Of a stretch of 64,000 nucleotides of DNA, positions 24,758 through 32,845 are shown in pieces; the stretch's first letter is position 1, and every line of letters begins with the position of its first letter. The notes under the pieces are model-generated. The model was not told the DNA's origin. It saw only the letters and a list, made by a program, of their open reading frames with translations, and did not search any database. The DNA is from Modestobacter versicolor (lineage in GTDB: Bacteria > Actinomycetota > Actinomycetes > Mycobacteriales > Geodermatophilaceae): NCBI RefSeq assembly GCF_014195485.1, contig NZ_JACIBU010000001.1, positions 744,001-808,000 of the forward strand, given 5' to 3'. The position numbers and the translations under genes were made by a program.

Positions 24758-25864
24758 TCAGGCCGGGACGGCGTGCGCGGCGACCCGGAACGGCGCCGCG
24801 TCGGGGGCCGCACCGACGGCGAGGTCCGCGAGCACCCGGCCGACCGCCGGCGCGGACTTGAAGCCGTGCCCGCTGAAGCCGGCCGCCACCACCACCGCGC
24901 CGATCCGGTCGAGCACGAACTCGCCGGTCGGCGTGGTGGTGTAGGTGCACGAGATCGGCTCCGGCGCCGAGGCGTCGAGCCCGGGCAGCCACCGGCGCAC
25001 ATACTCCTGCAGCTGCGCCAGCTGCCCCGGTTCCGGCAGGTGGTCGCGCCGGTCGGGGTGCACCTCCGGCCCGGTGCCGTGGAAGCCGACCTTCACGCCC
25101 TCGTTCGGGCTGGCCAGCCCGTACACCCCGCTGGGCCAGCCCTCGGCCGGGTCGGGGTCGGCGGTGAACGCCGGCCACCCCGCCGCCGGGTCCAGCGGCC
25201 GGAAGTGCGCCGGCTGCTCCTGGGTGACCCGCAGCGGGGGGAGCACCAGCCCGGGCAGGACGTCGGCTGTCCAGGCGCCGGCCGCCACGACGGCGGTGCG
25301 CGCCCGCACCACCGCCCCGGCCGCCGAGCGGACCAGCACCCCCTCGCAGTCCGGTTCGACGGCGGTGACCCGGCGGTGGTGCCGGACCACCGCCCCGTGC
25401 GCGGCCGCCGCCGCCTGCAGCGCGGTCACCGCGGCGTCGGCGTCCACCCGCCCGGCGGTGGCCGGCTCGTGCAGCACCGGCCCGGGGAACCGCATCCCCG
25501 GCCAGCGCTGCTCGGCCTCGGCGGCCGTGAGCCACTCGTGCGGCACCCCGGCGGTGGTCATCGCCGCGGCGACCTCCCGCAACCGCCCGAGGTCGGCCAC
25601 CGGCGCGGTGGCGACGCCCGGCGCCGGGTGCAGCACCCGGGCTCCGGACTCCTCCTCCAGCTCCGCCCACAGCCGCCGCGCCTCGGCCACCAGCGCCTGG
25701 TGGTGCGGCTGGGCGTAGGTGCTGCGGTAGATCCGGGAGCGGCCGTGCGAGGCGCCGTGCGCGTGCCCCGGCCCGAACCGCTCCAGCAGGACGACGTCCA
25801 CCCCGCGCCGGGCCAGCGCCCAGGCGGTCGCCGAGCCCATCACGCCCCCGCCGACCACCACCAC
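24758..25864 (-). CDS. Sarcosine/N-methyl-tryptophan oxidase-like FAD enzyme (SolA family)
   Basis: At least 368 aa. The FAD motif VVVVGGGVMGSATAW is at the N-terminus; HGASHGRSRIYRSTY and the C-terminal GFSGHGFKSAPAVGRVLADL are SolA/MSOX blocks. The Cys in SCTYTTTP aligns with the residue that binds FAD covalently in monomeric sarcosine oxidase. It oxidises a secondary or N-methyl amino acid, giving H2O2. The first normal start is GTG 25864, which leaves almost nothing before the FAD motif. A CTG at 25903 overlaps the upstream stop (CTGA) and would give 381 aa, nearer the family length. Last gene of the importer operon, so the substrate may be the imported compound. Confidence 0.83.
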   Translation of the reverse strand: MVVVGGGVMGSATAWALARRGVDVVLLERFGPGHAHGASHGRSRIYRSTYAQPHHQALVAEARRLWAELEEESGARVLHPAPGVATAPVADLGRLREVAAAMTTAGVPHEWLTAAEAEQRWPGMRFPGPVLHEPATAGRVDADAAVTALQAAAAAHGAVVRHHRRVTAVEPDCEGVLVRSAAGAVVRARTAVVAAGAWTADVLPGLVLPPLRVTQEQPAHFRPLDPAAGWPAFTADPDPAEGWPSGVYGLASPNEGVKVGFHGTGPEVHPDRRDHLPEPGQLAQLQEYVRRWLPGLDASAPEPISCTYTTTPTGEFVLDRIGAVVVAAGFSGHGFKSAPAVGRVLADLAVGAAPDAAPFRVAAHAVPA

Positions 25865-25899
25865 GTCGGTGCGGCGCGGGGTGGCCGGGCCGGCCGGGG

Positions 25900-26895
25900 T
25901 CAGGACGCCACCTGCGGGTTGACCACGGGCTCGTCGACGGCCTCGTCGGTGAGCCCCCAGCGCTCCAGGGTGGCGGTGTAGCTGCCGTCGTCGAAGACGT
26001 GCTGCAGGCCGGCCTGCACCGCCTCGACCAGCCCGTTGCCCTTGAGCGTCGTGGCCGCGACGTAGGTGGTGTTGGGCCAGCCGGCGTTGACCGTGCCGAC
26101 GATCGCCACCTGCCCCTTGCTCTCCTGGTAGACCGCGTTGGGGTTGGGCCCGAGGTAGGCGTCGACCCGGCCCGACCGGATGGCGAGCAGCGCGTCGGCG
26201 GCGTTGGCGTAGTAGTCCAGCGTCGCGGGCTCCAGCCCGGCGGCCTCGTTGTCGGCGTTCCAGTCCAGCAGGATGCGCTCCTGGTTGGTGCCCGAGCCGA
26301 CCGCGAGCGTGAGGCCGGCGATGTCGGCGGCCTCGGCGATCTCCAGGTCGCTGCCGCTCTGCGCGGTGAACGCCATGATCCCCTGCCGGTAGGTGGCGAA
26401 GTCGAACAGCTGCAGCCGCTCGGCGTTGACCCCGACGTTGCTGAACACCGCCTCGACGTCGCCGCTCTGCACCGACAGCGGCCACTGCTCCCAGGAGATG
26501 TTGCGCAGGTCGAGCTCGAGGCCCAGGGAGTCGGCGACCAGCGAGGCGATGTCGACCTCGCTGCCGACGACGGTGCTGTTGTCGTCGGCCAGGAAGCCCA
26601 GCGGGGGCTCACCGGTGCCCACGACGCCGACGGTGAGCCGGCCGTCGGCGGCGATCGCACCGGGCACCAGGGCGGCGGCGTCGGGGTCCTCGTCGCTGCT
26701 GACCCGGTCGGCCTGCTCGGGGCTGGTGTCGACGGAGAGCGGCTGGGCGGACCCGGCGTTGCTGGACTCGGCCCGCTCCTCGGCCTCGATGTCGGCCGAC
26801 GAGCTGCAGGCCGAGAGCAGCGTGACGGTGAACAGCAGCAGCGCGCTGGTCACCGGGAGGACCGGGCGGGTACGGGGCGTGCGGGTGCGGGTCAT
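25900..26895 (-). CDS. Amino-acid-type ABC substrate-binding lipoprotein (second copy)
   Basis: 331 aa, family 3 solute-binding protein. Lipoprotein signal with lipobox LLSAC near residue 30. Core blocks are LTVGVVGTGEPPLGFLADDNSTVVGSEVDIA, AVGSGTNQERIL and ALLAIRSGRVDAYLGP. It captures the substrate outside the membrane for the permease and ATPase upstream. It is a clear paralogue of the preceding gene (shared VDTSPEQ, SGTNQE, NGLV.AV, ERWGLT.EA), so the operon carries two receptors for one permease. Confidence 0.9.
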   Translation of the reverse strand: MTRTRTPRTRPVLPVTSALLLFTVTLLSACSSSADIEAEERAESSNAGSAQPLSVDTSPEQADRVSSDEDPDAAALVPGAIAADGRLTVGVVGTGEPPLGFLADDNSTVVGSEVDIASLVADSLGLELDLRNISWEQWPLSVQSGDVEAVFSNVGVNAERLQLFDFATYRQGIMAFTAQSGSDLEIAEAADIAGLTLAVGSGTNQERILLDWNADNEAAGLEPATLDYYANAADALLAIRSGRVDAYLGPNPNAVYQESKGQVAIVGTVNAGWPNTTYVAATTLKGNGLVEAVQAGLQHVFDDGSYTATLERWGLTDEAVDEPVVNPQVAS

Positions 26896-26921
26896 GGTGG
26901 GGTCCTCTCGGATGGGCGAGG

Positions 26922-27896
26922 TCAGGCGGCCGGGAGGCCGGGCGGGTTGGTCTCGGAGCGCTCGATCGCCTCGCTGGTCAGGCCCCAGCGCTCGAGCACC
27001 TCGGCGTAGCTGCCGTCCTCGATCGCGGCGTTCAGCGCGGCGGTGACCGCGGGTGCCAGCCCGTTGCCCTTCGCGGTGGCGACGGCGATCTGGGCGGTGT
27101 CCGGCCAGCCACCGTTCACGGTGCCGACGACCGCGAAGTCCTCCGGCGACCGGGCGGCCTTGTAGGCGGCGGTCGCGTTCGGGCCGAAGGAGAGGTCGAG
27201 CCGGCCGGACTGCAGGGCCAGCGTGGTGTCGCCGTCGTTCTCGAAGTACTCGACCTGCACCGGGTCCAGCCCGGCGGCGCGGTTCTGCTCGTCCCAGGCC
27301 AGCAGGATCTTCTCCTGGTTGGTGCCCGAGCCGACCGCGACGGTCAGCCCGGCGACGTCCGCCGGCTCGTCGATCTCGACGTCCGAGCCGGCCTGGGCGA
27401 GGAAGCCCAGCTCGTCCACGCGGTAGGAGGAGAAGTCGAACAGCTGCTTGCGCTCCTCGGTCACCGTGACGTTGGAGATGGTGACGTCGACGTCGCCGGA
27501 CCGGGTGGCCAGCGGCCAGTTCGCCCAGTCGGTCGGCACCAGCTGCAGCTCCAGGCCCAGCCCGTCGGCGACCAGCTGGGCGATGTCGGTCTCGTTGCCG
27601 ATCGCGGTGGCGTTGTCGTCGGCGTAGAAGGACAGCGGTGCGCTGAACGGCGACGTCGCCACCCGCAGCACGCCGTCGTCGACCAGGCCCGGGGGCAGCA
27701 GGGCGATCGCCTCGTCGCTGGGCTCGGTGCGCACGCGGTCCTGCTCGGGGCTGGTGTCCACGACCAGGGCGGTGCCGCCCTCGTCGGCGGCGGCCGCGCT
27801 CTCGATCTCCCCGGAGCTGCTGCACGCCCCGAGGGCCAGTGCGGACACGGCGGCCAGGGCGGCGACGAGCGGGGCTCGTCGGGTACGTGCGGTCAC
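26922..27896 (-). CDS. Amino-acid-type ABC substrate-binding lipoprotein (first copy)
   Basis: 324 aa with lipobox LALGAC near residue 25. LRVATSPFSAPLSFYADDNATAIGNETDIAQLVADGLGLEL and AVGSGTNQEKILLAWDEQNRAAGLDPVQVEYF belong to the family 3 (polar amino acid) receptors. The tandem paralogue follows after 26 bp. The gene comes after the ATPase, separated by two stable hairpins that could protect the receptor part of the mRNA. Sulfur control of the operon suggests a sulfur-containing amino acid or related ligand. Confidence 0.9.
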   Translation of the reverse strand: MTARTRRAPLVAALAAVSALALGACSSSGEIESAAAADEGGTALVVDTSPEQDRVRTEPSDEAIALLPPGLVDDGVLRVATSPFSAPLSFYADDNATAIGNETDIAQLVADGLGLELQLVPTDWANWPLATRSGDVDVTISNVTVTEERKQLFDFSSYRVDELGFLAQAGSDVEIDEPADVAGLTVAVGSGTNQEKILLAWDEQNRAAGLDPVQVEYFENDGDTTLALQSGRLDLSFGPNATAAYKAARSPEDFAVVGTVNGGWPDTAQIAVATAKGNGLAPAVTAALNAAIEDGSYAEVLERWGLTSEAIERSETNPPGLPAA

Positions 27897-27917
27897 GGTC
27901 TGTCTCTCCTCGGATGG

Positions 27918-27960
27918 GGCACACGGGCGTGTGCCATCGCCGGGCGGCGCACGGTGCGCC
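27918..27960. promoter_or_regulatory. Two tandem hairpins between ATPase and receptor genes
   Basis: GGCACACG-GG-CGTGTGCC (27918-27935) and GGCGCAC-G-GTGCGCC (27946-27960). Stem-loops in such intercistronic gaps commonly stabilise the receptor part of the mRNA or attenuate read-through; which applies here is open. Confidence 0.45.
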
Positions 27961-27987
27961 GTCCAGTCGGACTGTGGGTGGGGTCGG

Positions 27988-28794
27988 TTAGAGAACGCGC
28001 GCGAGGAAGGCGCGGGTGCGGTCGTGCTGCGGGGCGTCGATCACCTGCTCGGGCGGGCCCTGCTCGACCACCCGGCCCTCGTCCATGAAGACGACCTGGT
28101 CGGCGACCTCGCGGGCGAAGCCGATCTCGTGGGTGACCACGATCATCGTGGTGCCGCTGCGGGCGAGGTCCTCCATGACCGCGAGCACCTCACCGACCAG
28201 CTCCGGGTCCAGCGCCGACGTCGGCTCGTCGAAGAGCAGGACCGCCGGGCGCATGGCCAGCGCCCGGGCGATCGCCACCCGCTGCTGCTGCCCGCCGGAC
28301 AGCTGCCGCGGGTAGGCGCCCTCGCGGCCGGCCAGCCCGACCCGGGCGAGCAGCTCGCGGGCCTCGGCTTCGACCTCCCGGCGCCCGCGGCCCTGCGCGG
28401 AGACCGGGGCCTCGACGACGTTGTCCAGCGCGGTGAGGTGCGGGAAGAGGTTGAAGGACTGGAAGACGAACCCGAACCGGGTGCGCTGCCGCAGCACCTC
28501 CTTCTCCTGCAGCTCGTGCAGCCGCTCGCGCCCGCGGTGGGGCTTGCGGCGGTAGCCGACCAGCTCGCCGTCCAGCGCGACGAACCCGCGGTCGACCTTC
28601 TCCAGGTGGTTGATGCTGCGCAGCAGCGTCGACTTCCCCGAGCCCGACGGCCCGAGGACGACGGTCACCGTGCCCGGCTCGACCACCAGGTCGACGCCGT
28701 GCAGCACCTCCACGCCGGCGTAGGACTTGTGCACGCCGTGCACCTCGACCCGGCCGGGCCGGGTGTCGGTGGTCGGGAGCTCGACGGCGGTCAT
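27988..28794 (-). CDS. Amino-acid-type ABC transporter ATP-binding protein
   Basis: 268 aa. Walker [10 protein letters not shown] near residue 48, Q-loop in [20 protein letters not shown], signature [17 protein letters not shown], Walker [17 protein letters not shown], and H-loop VTHEIGF. It is of the GlnQ/TcyC group, which energises import of polar amino acids. It overlaps the permease stop (ATGA). It carries an insertion with [18 protein letters not shown] before the Q-loop. Only UAA-terminated gene seen in the window. Confidence 0.92.
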   Translation of the reverse strand: MTAVELPTTDTRPGRVEVHGVHKSYAGVEVLHGVDLVVEPGTVTVVLGPSGSGKSTLLRSINHLEKVDRGFVALDGELVGYRRKPHRGRERLHELQEKEVLRQRTRFGFVFQSFNLFPHLTALDNVVEAPVSAQGRGRREVEAEARELLARVGLAGREGAYPRQLSGGQQQRVAIARALAMRPAVLLFDEPTSALDPELVGEVLAVMEDLARSGTTMIVVTHEIGFAREVADQVVFMDEGRVVEQGPPEQVIDAPQHDRTRAFLARVL

Positions 28795-29759
28795 CGGGTG
28801 GCTCCGCGCGGTGCGCCGAAGCGGGAGAGGACGGCGCCGAGCTCGGACCGGACCCGCTGCAGCGGTGTGGGTGGCAGCGTCCGGACCGCGCCGCGGGCGT
28901 AGTGCCGCTCGACGTGGTACTGGACGACGGTGACCACGGTGGTGAGCACGACGTACCAGACCGCGGCGACCACGAGCATCGGCAGCACCCGCTGGGTCCG
29001 GCCGTAGATGACGCTCACCGTGTAGAACAGCTCGCCCAGCGCCAGCACGTAGACGATGGAGGTGCCCTTGAACAGGCCGATCACCTCGTTGACCGCGGTC
29101 GGCACGATGGTGCGCATGGCCTGCGGCAGGACGATCCGGGTGGTCTGCCGGCGGCGCGGGATGCCCAGCGAGGCGGCCGCCTCGTGCTGGCCCTGGTCGA
29201 CCGAGAGGATCCCGGCGCGGACGATCTCCGCCGAGTAGGCGGCCTGGTGCAGGCCCAGCCCCAGCACGGCGGCGCCGAACTTGTCGATCAGCGAGAGGGT
29301 CTCGACGCTGGCGAAGGACGGGCCGAACGGGATGCCGATGTCCAGGTGCTGGTAGAGGTAGGCGAGGTTGTACCAGAGCAGCAGCTGCAGGATCAGCGGC
29401 ACCGAGCGGAACACCCAGGTGTAGCCCCAGCTGACCGCCTGCAGCAGCGGCGAGCGGCTCAGCCGCATCAGCGCCAGCACGGTGCCCAGCGCGAAGCCGA
29501 GCACCGCGGTGATCGCGGTCAGCTGGATGGTGGTGAGCACCCCGCGGACGATCGACTCCTCGGTGAGGTAGGCGCCGACGACGTCCCACTCCCACCGCGG
29601 GTTGGTGACCAGGCTGTTGAGCACCATCGCCAGCAGGACGGCGACGACGGCGGTGGCGACCCAGCGGCCGGGGTGCCGGGCCGGCACCACCTGGAGCTGG
29701 TCGTAGGGCGTGCCCGCCGGCGACGCGGCGGCCGCCGGACGGGTCTCCAGCGTGGTCAT
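28791..29759 (-). CDS. Amino-acid-type ABC transporter permease
   Basis: 322 aa, HisMQ family. About six membrane segments, with the first near residues 35-55 after a polar N-terminus. The EAA loop, which docks with the ATPase, is [49 protein letters not shown] is the conserved first core helix. ATGA overlaps on both sides tie it to the GNAT gene and the ATPase. It has an N-terminal extension compared with the usual 220-240 aa. Confidence 0.92.
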   Translation of the reverse strand: MTTLETRPAAAASPAGTPYDQLQVVPARHPGRWVATAVVAVLLAMVLNSLVTNPRWEWDVVGAYLTEESIVRGVLTTIQLTAITAVLGFALGTVLALMRLSRSPLLQAVSWGYTWVFRSVPLILQLLLWYNLAYLYQHLDIGIPFGPSFASVETLSLIDKFGAAVLGLGLHQAAYSAEIVRAGILSVDQGQHEAAASLGIPRRRQTTRIVLPQAMRTIVPTAVNEVIGLFKGTSIVYVLALGELFYTVSVIYGRTQRVLPMLVVAAVWYVVLTTVVTVVQYHVERHYARGAVRTLPPTPLQRVRSELGAVLSRFGAPRGATR

Positions 29760-30307
29760 CTCGGGTCTCCCGGGAGCTGCTTGTCGAAGGCGTAGAGGCG
29801 CTGGTCGACCGGCAGGGCGCGCAGCGTCTCGGTGTCGGTGGGGCGGGGGACGGCCGGGTCGAACAGCGGCGTCCAGCCGGCGGCCAGGTAGAGGTCGCGC
29901 GCCTCGGGCTGGCGCGGGCCGGTGGTCAGGTGCATCCGCCGGTAGCCCTGCTGGGCGGCGCGGAGCTCGAGCAGCGTGAGGACCCGGCGGGCCAGGCCGC
30001 GGCGACGGTGGGTGGCGGCGGTCCACATCCGCTTGACCTCGGCGGCACCGGAGGGGTGCCGCATGAAGGCGCCGCCGGCGACGGCCACGCCGTCGTCCAG
30101 CAGCAGGACGAAGTCGCCGTCCGGGGGGAGGAAGGCCTCGGCGGGGTAGCGGGTGAGCTCCTGGGACGCGCCGCCGAACAGGTCGCCGTAGCGGCTGTCG
30201 TACTCGGCGGCGAGCTCGGCGAACAACGGCGCCGTGAGCGGGTCGTCGGGGTGGACGCGGACCACCTGGAGCTGGTCAGGGGTGGTCGCGGACAGGGACG
30301 TGGACAT
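29756..30307 (-). CDS. GNAT N-acetyltransferase in the importer operon
   Basis: 183 aa. The acetyl-CoA motif is [27 protein letters not shown], and the C-terminal [29 protein letters not shown] follows the GNAT pattern. It is the first protein gene after the leader peptide and SAM-IV riboswitch, coupled to the permease by an ATGA overlap. GNAT genes in sulfur amino acid import operons (as with snaA/ytmI-type loci in Firmicutes) acetylate S-alkyl-cysteines before their oxidation. A similar job here is an attractive inference. Confidence 0.85.
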   Translation of the reverse strand: MSTSLSATTPDQLQVVRVHPDDPLTAPLFAELAAEYDSRYGDLFGGASQELTRYPAEAFLPPDGDFVLLLDDGVAVAGGAFMRHPSGAAEVKRMWTAATHRRRGLARRVLTLLELRAAQQGYRRMHLTTGPRQPEARDLYLAAGWTPLFDPAVPRPTDTETLRALPVDQRLYAFDKQLPGDPR

Positions 30308-30401
30308 GCGGAGGGGACTCCTGCGGAGGGAGGTGGGCGCGCCGGACGCCGCCGCGGGCGGCGGGGTGGGTGCGGGGGAGGAGCGGGAGGGTGGCGCCGG
30401 G

Positions 30402-30503
30402 TCAGCGACAGAGCGCGCTGTCGGTGCGCAGCAGGTCGACGGTCGGCCGGCCGACCAGGTCGGCGGAGACGGCGCGCACCAGGCGCGAGCTGGTCTCTCC
30501 CAC
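30402..30503 (-). CDS. Sulfur-locus leader peptide (33 aa)
   Basis: GTG 30503 with GAGGAG upstream, between the SAM-IV riboswitch and the GNAT gene. The product ends GRPTVDLLRTDSALCR. The VDLLR...S.LC(R) end, with Cys as the next-to-last residue, matches the short actinobacterial leader peptides found before sulfur genes ([RH]xVDLxRxxSAxC). Ribosome progress through the terminal Cys and Arg codons may report cysteine supply. The same motif occurs in the divergent leader at 30796. Confidence 0.7.
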   Translation of the reverse strand: MGETSSRLVRAVSADLVGRPTVDLLRTDSALCR

Positions 30504-30534
30504 AGTGCTGCTCCTCGTTCGTCCCCTCGGGGAG

Positions 30535-30648
30535 GGGGCCGCTGCTTGCCGGGCGCGGACGCGCACGGCCAGGTCGTCACCCGGGGCACCCCGTCGCAGG
30601 GAGGGTTGCCGGCCAGCGAGCCGGGGCTTGACGCTGGCGCTCAGGACC
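30535..30648 (-). promoter_or_regulatory. SAM-IV riboswitch (second copy)
   Basis: Reading the minus strand from 30648: GGTCCTGAGCGCCAGCG, CAAGCCCCGGCTCGCTGGC, CGGCAACCCTCC, GGGGTGCCCCGGGTGA, GACC (ending 30572). A P4-like hairpin (GCGCG/CGCGC) and GGCAAGCAGCGGCCCC follow to 30535. This is the SAM-IV layout and closely parallels the copy at 16195. It is followed by the leader peptide and then GNAT, permease, ATPase, two receptors and an oxidase, all of which it should control by SAM level. Confidence 0.92.
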
Positions 30649-30656
30649 TGCGGCGG

Positions 30657-30702
30657 ACTGTAGGGCCCCACCCCGGCTGTCGTCAAATACGATCGACTTG
30701 GT
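30657..30702 (-). promoter_or_regulatory. Promoter of the second SAM-IV transcript, with shared 22-bp element
   Basis: Minus strand: ACCAAGTCGATCGTATTTGACG (30702-30681) contains the -35 TTGACG; 18 bp later comes TACAGT (30662-30657), and the riboswitch starts 9 nt downstream. The plus strand of the same block holds TACGAT (30688-30693), aimed at the leader peptide at 30796. The layout is the same as at 16142-16187. Confidence 0.65.
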
Positions 30703-30795
30703 AGACATACGCAGCCACCGACACGCCGGGACGGGAACAGCCCGCCCCCGCGGTCGCTTGGTCCCGACGAGCCCCGCAGGAGAGAGGAGACGCCC

Positions 30796-30891
30796 GTGCC
30801 CAGCACCGCCCTGGTCTGCCGCCGGCACGTCGACCTCCTGCGGACGTCGAGCGCGCAGTGTCGGCCGAGGCCTGCGACCCCGCGTCCCTGA
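30796..30891 (+). CDS. Sulfur-locus leader peptide (31 aa)
   Basis: GTG 30796 with a strong GGAGAGAGGAG ribosome binding site. The product is 31 aa and contains CRRHVDLLRTSSAQCR, a textbook match to the actinobacterial sulfur leader motif (RRHVDLLR..SA.C). It precedes the flavoprotein and LLM monooxygenase genes. The start of the next gene (30858) lies inside it, so translation of the two is linked. Cysteine-dependent attenuation is the expected mode and is inferred. Confidence 0.75.
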   Translation: MPSTALVCRRHVDLLRTSSAQCRPRPATPRP

Positions 30892-32831
30892 CCGCTCGTC
30901 CCTCCCCGGGAGCCCGCTTGTCCGCGTCCCCCGCACCCTCCCTCGGTCACCCCGGCCCGTCGATCGCCGTCGTCGGCGCCGGCCCGACCGCCATCGGCCT
31001 GCTCGAGCGGCTGATCGCCAGCGCGCCAGAGCTCGGCGACGGCAGCAGGCTGCAGGTGCACCTGGTCGACCCGCACCCGCCCGGTGGCGGGCGCGTCTGG
31101 CGCGCCGCCCAGCCGTCCCTGCTGTGGGCGAACTCGCTGGCCGCCGACGTCACCGTGCTGCCCGACCCCTCGGTCACCGTCGACGGTCCGGTGGGGGAGG
31201 GCACCACCCTGTGGCAGTGGGTCGAGGCGGTCGGCCGCGGCCTGCCGGCCGGCGACCCGGTGGGGGAGGAGGCCCGGCGGACGACGCCGACGTCCTTCCC
31301 CTCCCGCCCGCTGGTCAACGCCTACCTGGGGTGGGTGCTCGCCGAGGTGGTGGCCGCCGCCCGCCCGTGGGCCGACGTCCACCTGCTCGAGACCCGGGCG
31401 GTCGACGTCCGGGTGCGCACCGAGGGCGTCGACGTCGAGCTGGCCGACGGCCGGGTGCTCGCGGCCGACCTGGCCGTGCTCGCCCAGGGACACCTGGACG
31501 CGCACGCCACCCCTGCCGAGCAGGACGTGCAGCGGCGGGCCGACGCCGCCGGGCTCACCTACCTGCCCACCGGCTACACCGCCGACCTGGACCTCTCCCG
31601 GCTGGCGCCCGGTGAGGACGTGCTGGTGCGCGGCGCCGGCCTGGCCTTCGTCGACCTGATGGTGCTGCTCACCAGCGGTCGCGGCGGCCGGTTCGAGAGC
31701 GACGGCGACCGGCTGCGGTACCTGCCCTCGGGGCAGGAGCCGGTGCTGCACGTCGGCTCCCGGCGCGGGGTCCCGTACCGGGCCAAGCTCGGCTACGTCT
31801 GGCCCGGCCCGCCGGTGCCGCTGCGCTTCTTCACCCCCGAGGCGATCGACGACCGGTTCGGTGCCGACCGCCGGCTCGACCTGCGCGCCGACCTGGCCCC
31901 GGTGATCGTCCGGGAGCTCGGCTGGGCGCACTACACCGAGCTGTTCCGCACCGCTCCCGAGCGCACCACGCTGCCCTGGGCGGAGTTCGCCGCCGAGTAC
32001 GCGGCGACCGACGACCCGGTGCTGGTCGCCGACCTGGTGGCCCTCGCCGTCCCGGACCCGGCGGACCGGTTCGACCTCGCCGCCCGGGACCGCCCGCTCG
32101 GTGGTGCCCGGTTCGGCAGCGCCGACGAGCTGCAGGAGGCGGTGCGCGGGCTGGTCCGCGCCGACCTCGCCCGCTCGGCCGACCCCCGGCACAGCGCCGA
32201 CCAGGCCGTGTTCACCGCGCTGCTGTTCTGCCACGGCACCATCGCCGGGCTGGTCGGCGCCGGCCGGCTGACCCCGCGGTCGGAGGCCGAGGACGTCTCC
32301 GGCTGGTGGATGAACCTGTTCAGCTACCTGGCCAGCGGGCCGCCCGCGCCGCGGCTGGCCGAGCTGCTCGCCCTCTCCGAGGCCGGCGTGATCCGGTTCC
32401 TCGGTGCCGACACCCGGGTCGAGCTCGACGTCGACGCCGGGATGTTCCGCGCCCGGTCGGCCTCGGTCGACGCGGTGGTCACCGCCCGGGCGCTGGTCGA
32501 GGCCCGCATCCCGGCCCCCGCGGTGTCCGCCACCCCCGACCAGCTGGTCACCTCGCTGCTGGCCCGCGGGGTGGCCGCGGAGAAGACGGTCGGTGGGGGC
32601 ATCGGCACCGGCCGGCTCGCCGTCGACCCCGGTCAGCGGGTGGTCAGCGCCACCGGGCAGGTGCAGGAACGGCTCTTCGCGGTCGGCTTCTGGACCTCCG
32701 GCGCGCAGGTGGCCGCCTTCGCCCGGCCCCGCACCAACGCCCCGTTCTTCCGCCAGAACGACGCCCTGGCCCGCCGGCTGTGGCAGGCCGTCGTCCCCGC
32801 CGCGCGCGCCCTCGCCGCGTCCGCCGCCTGA
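30858..32831 (+). CDS. FAD/NAD(P)-binding flavoprotein
   Basis: 657 aa. Dinucleotide-binding AVVGAGPTAIGLLERLI is near residue 37; GGGRVW..AQPSLLWANS and the VLVRGAGLAFVDLMVLLTSGRGG second Rossmann motif (about 255-277) are typical of the FAD-NAD(P)-binding proteins related to HcaD and lysine/ornithine hydroxylases. Probably an N- or S-oxygenase or a reductase acting with the LLM enzymes. The GTG start lies 34 bp inside the leader peptide. A TTG at 30918 is an alternative start that would avoid the overlap. First enzyme of a four-gene sulfur-responsive operon. Confidence 0.8.
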   Translation: MSAEACDPASLTARPSPGARLSASPAPSLGHPGPSIAVVGAGPTAIGLLERLIASAPELGDGSRLQVHLVDPHPPGGGRVWRAAQPSLLWANSLAADVTVLPDPSVTVDGPVGEGTTLWQWVEAVGRGLPAGDPVGEEARRTTPTSFPSRPLVNAYLGWVLAEVVAAARPWADVHLLETRAVDVRVRTEGVDVELADGRVLAADLAVLAQGHLDAHATPAEQDVQRRADAAGLTYLPTGYTADLDLSRLAPGEDVLVRGAGLAFVDLMVLLTSGRGGRFESDGDRLRYLPSGQEPVLHVGSRRGVPYRAKLGYVWPGPPVPLRFFTPEAIDDRFGADRRLDLRADLAPVIVRELGWAHYTELFRTAPERTTLPWAEFAAEYAATDDPVLVADLVALAVPDPADRFDLAARDRPLGGARFGSADELQEAVRGLVRADLARSADPRHSADQAVFTALLFCHGTIAGLVGAGRLTPRSEAEDVSGWWMNLFSYLASGPPAPRLAELLALSEAGVIRFLGADTRVELDVDAGMFRARSASVDAVVTARALVEARIPAPAVSATPDQLVTSLLARGVAAEKTVGGGIGTGRLAVDPGQRVVSATGQVQERLFAVGFWTSGAQVAAFARPRTNAPFFRQNDALARRLWQAVVPAARALAASAA

Positions 32832-32845
32832 ACCCCCGGAGAGAC

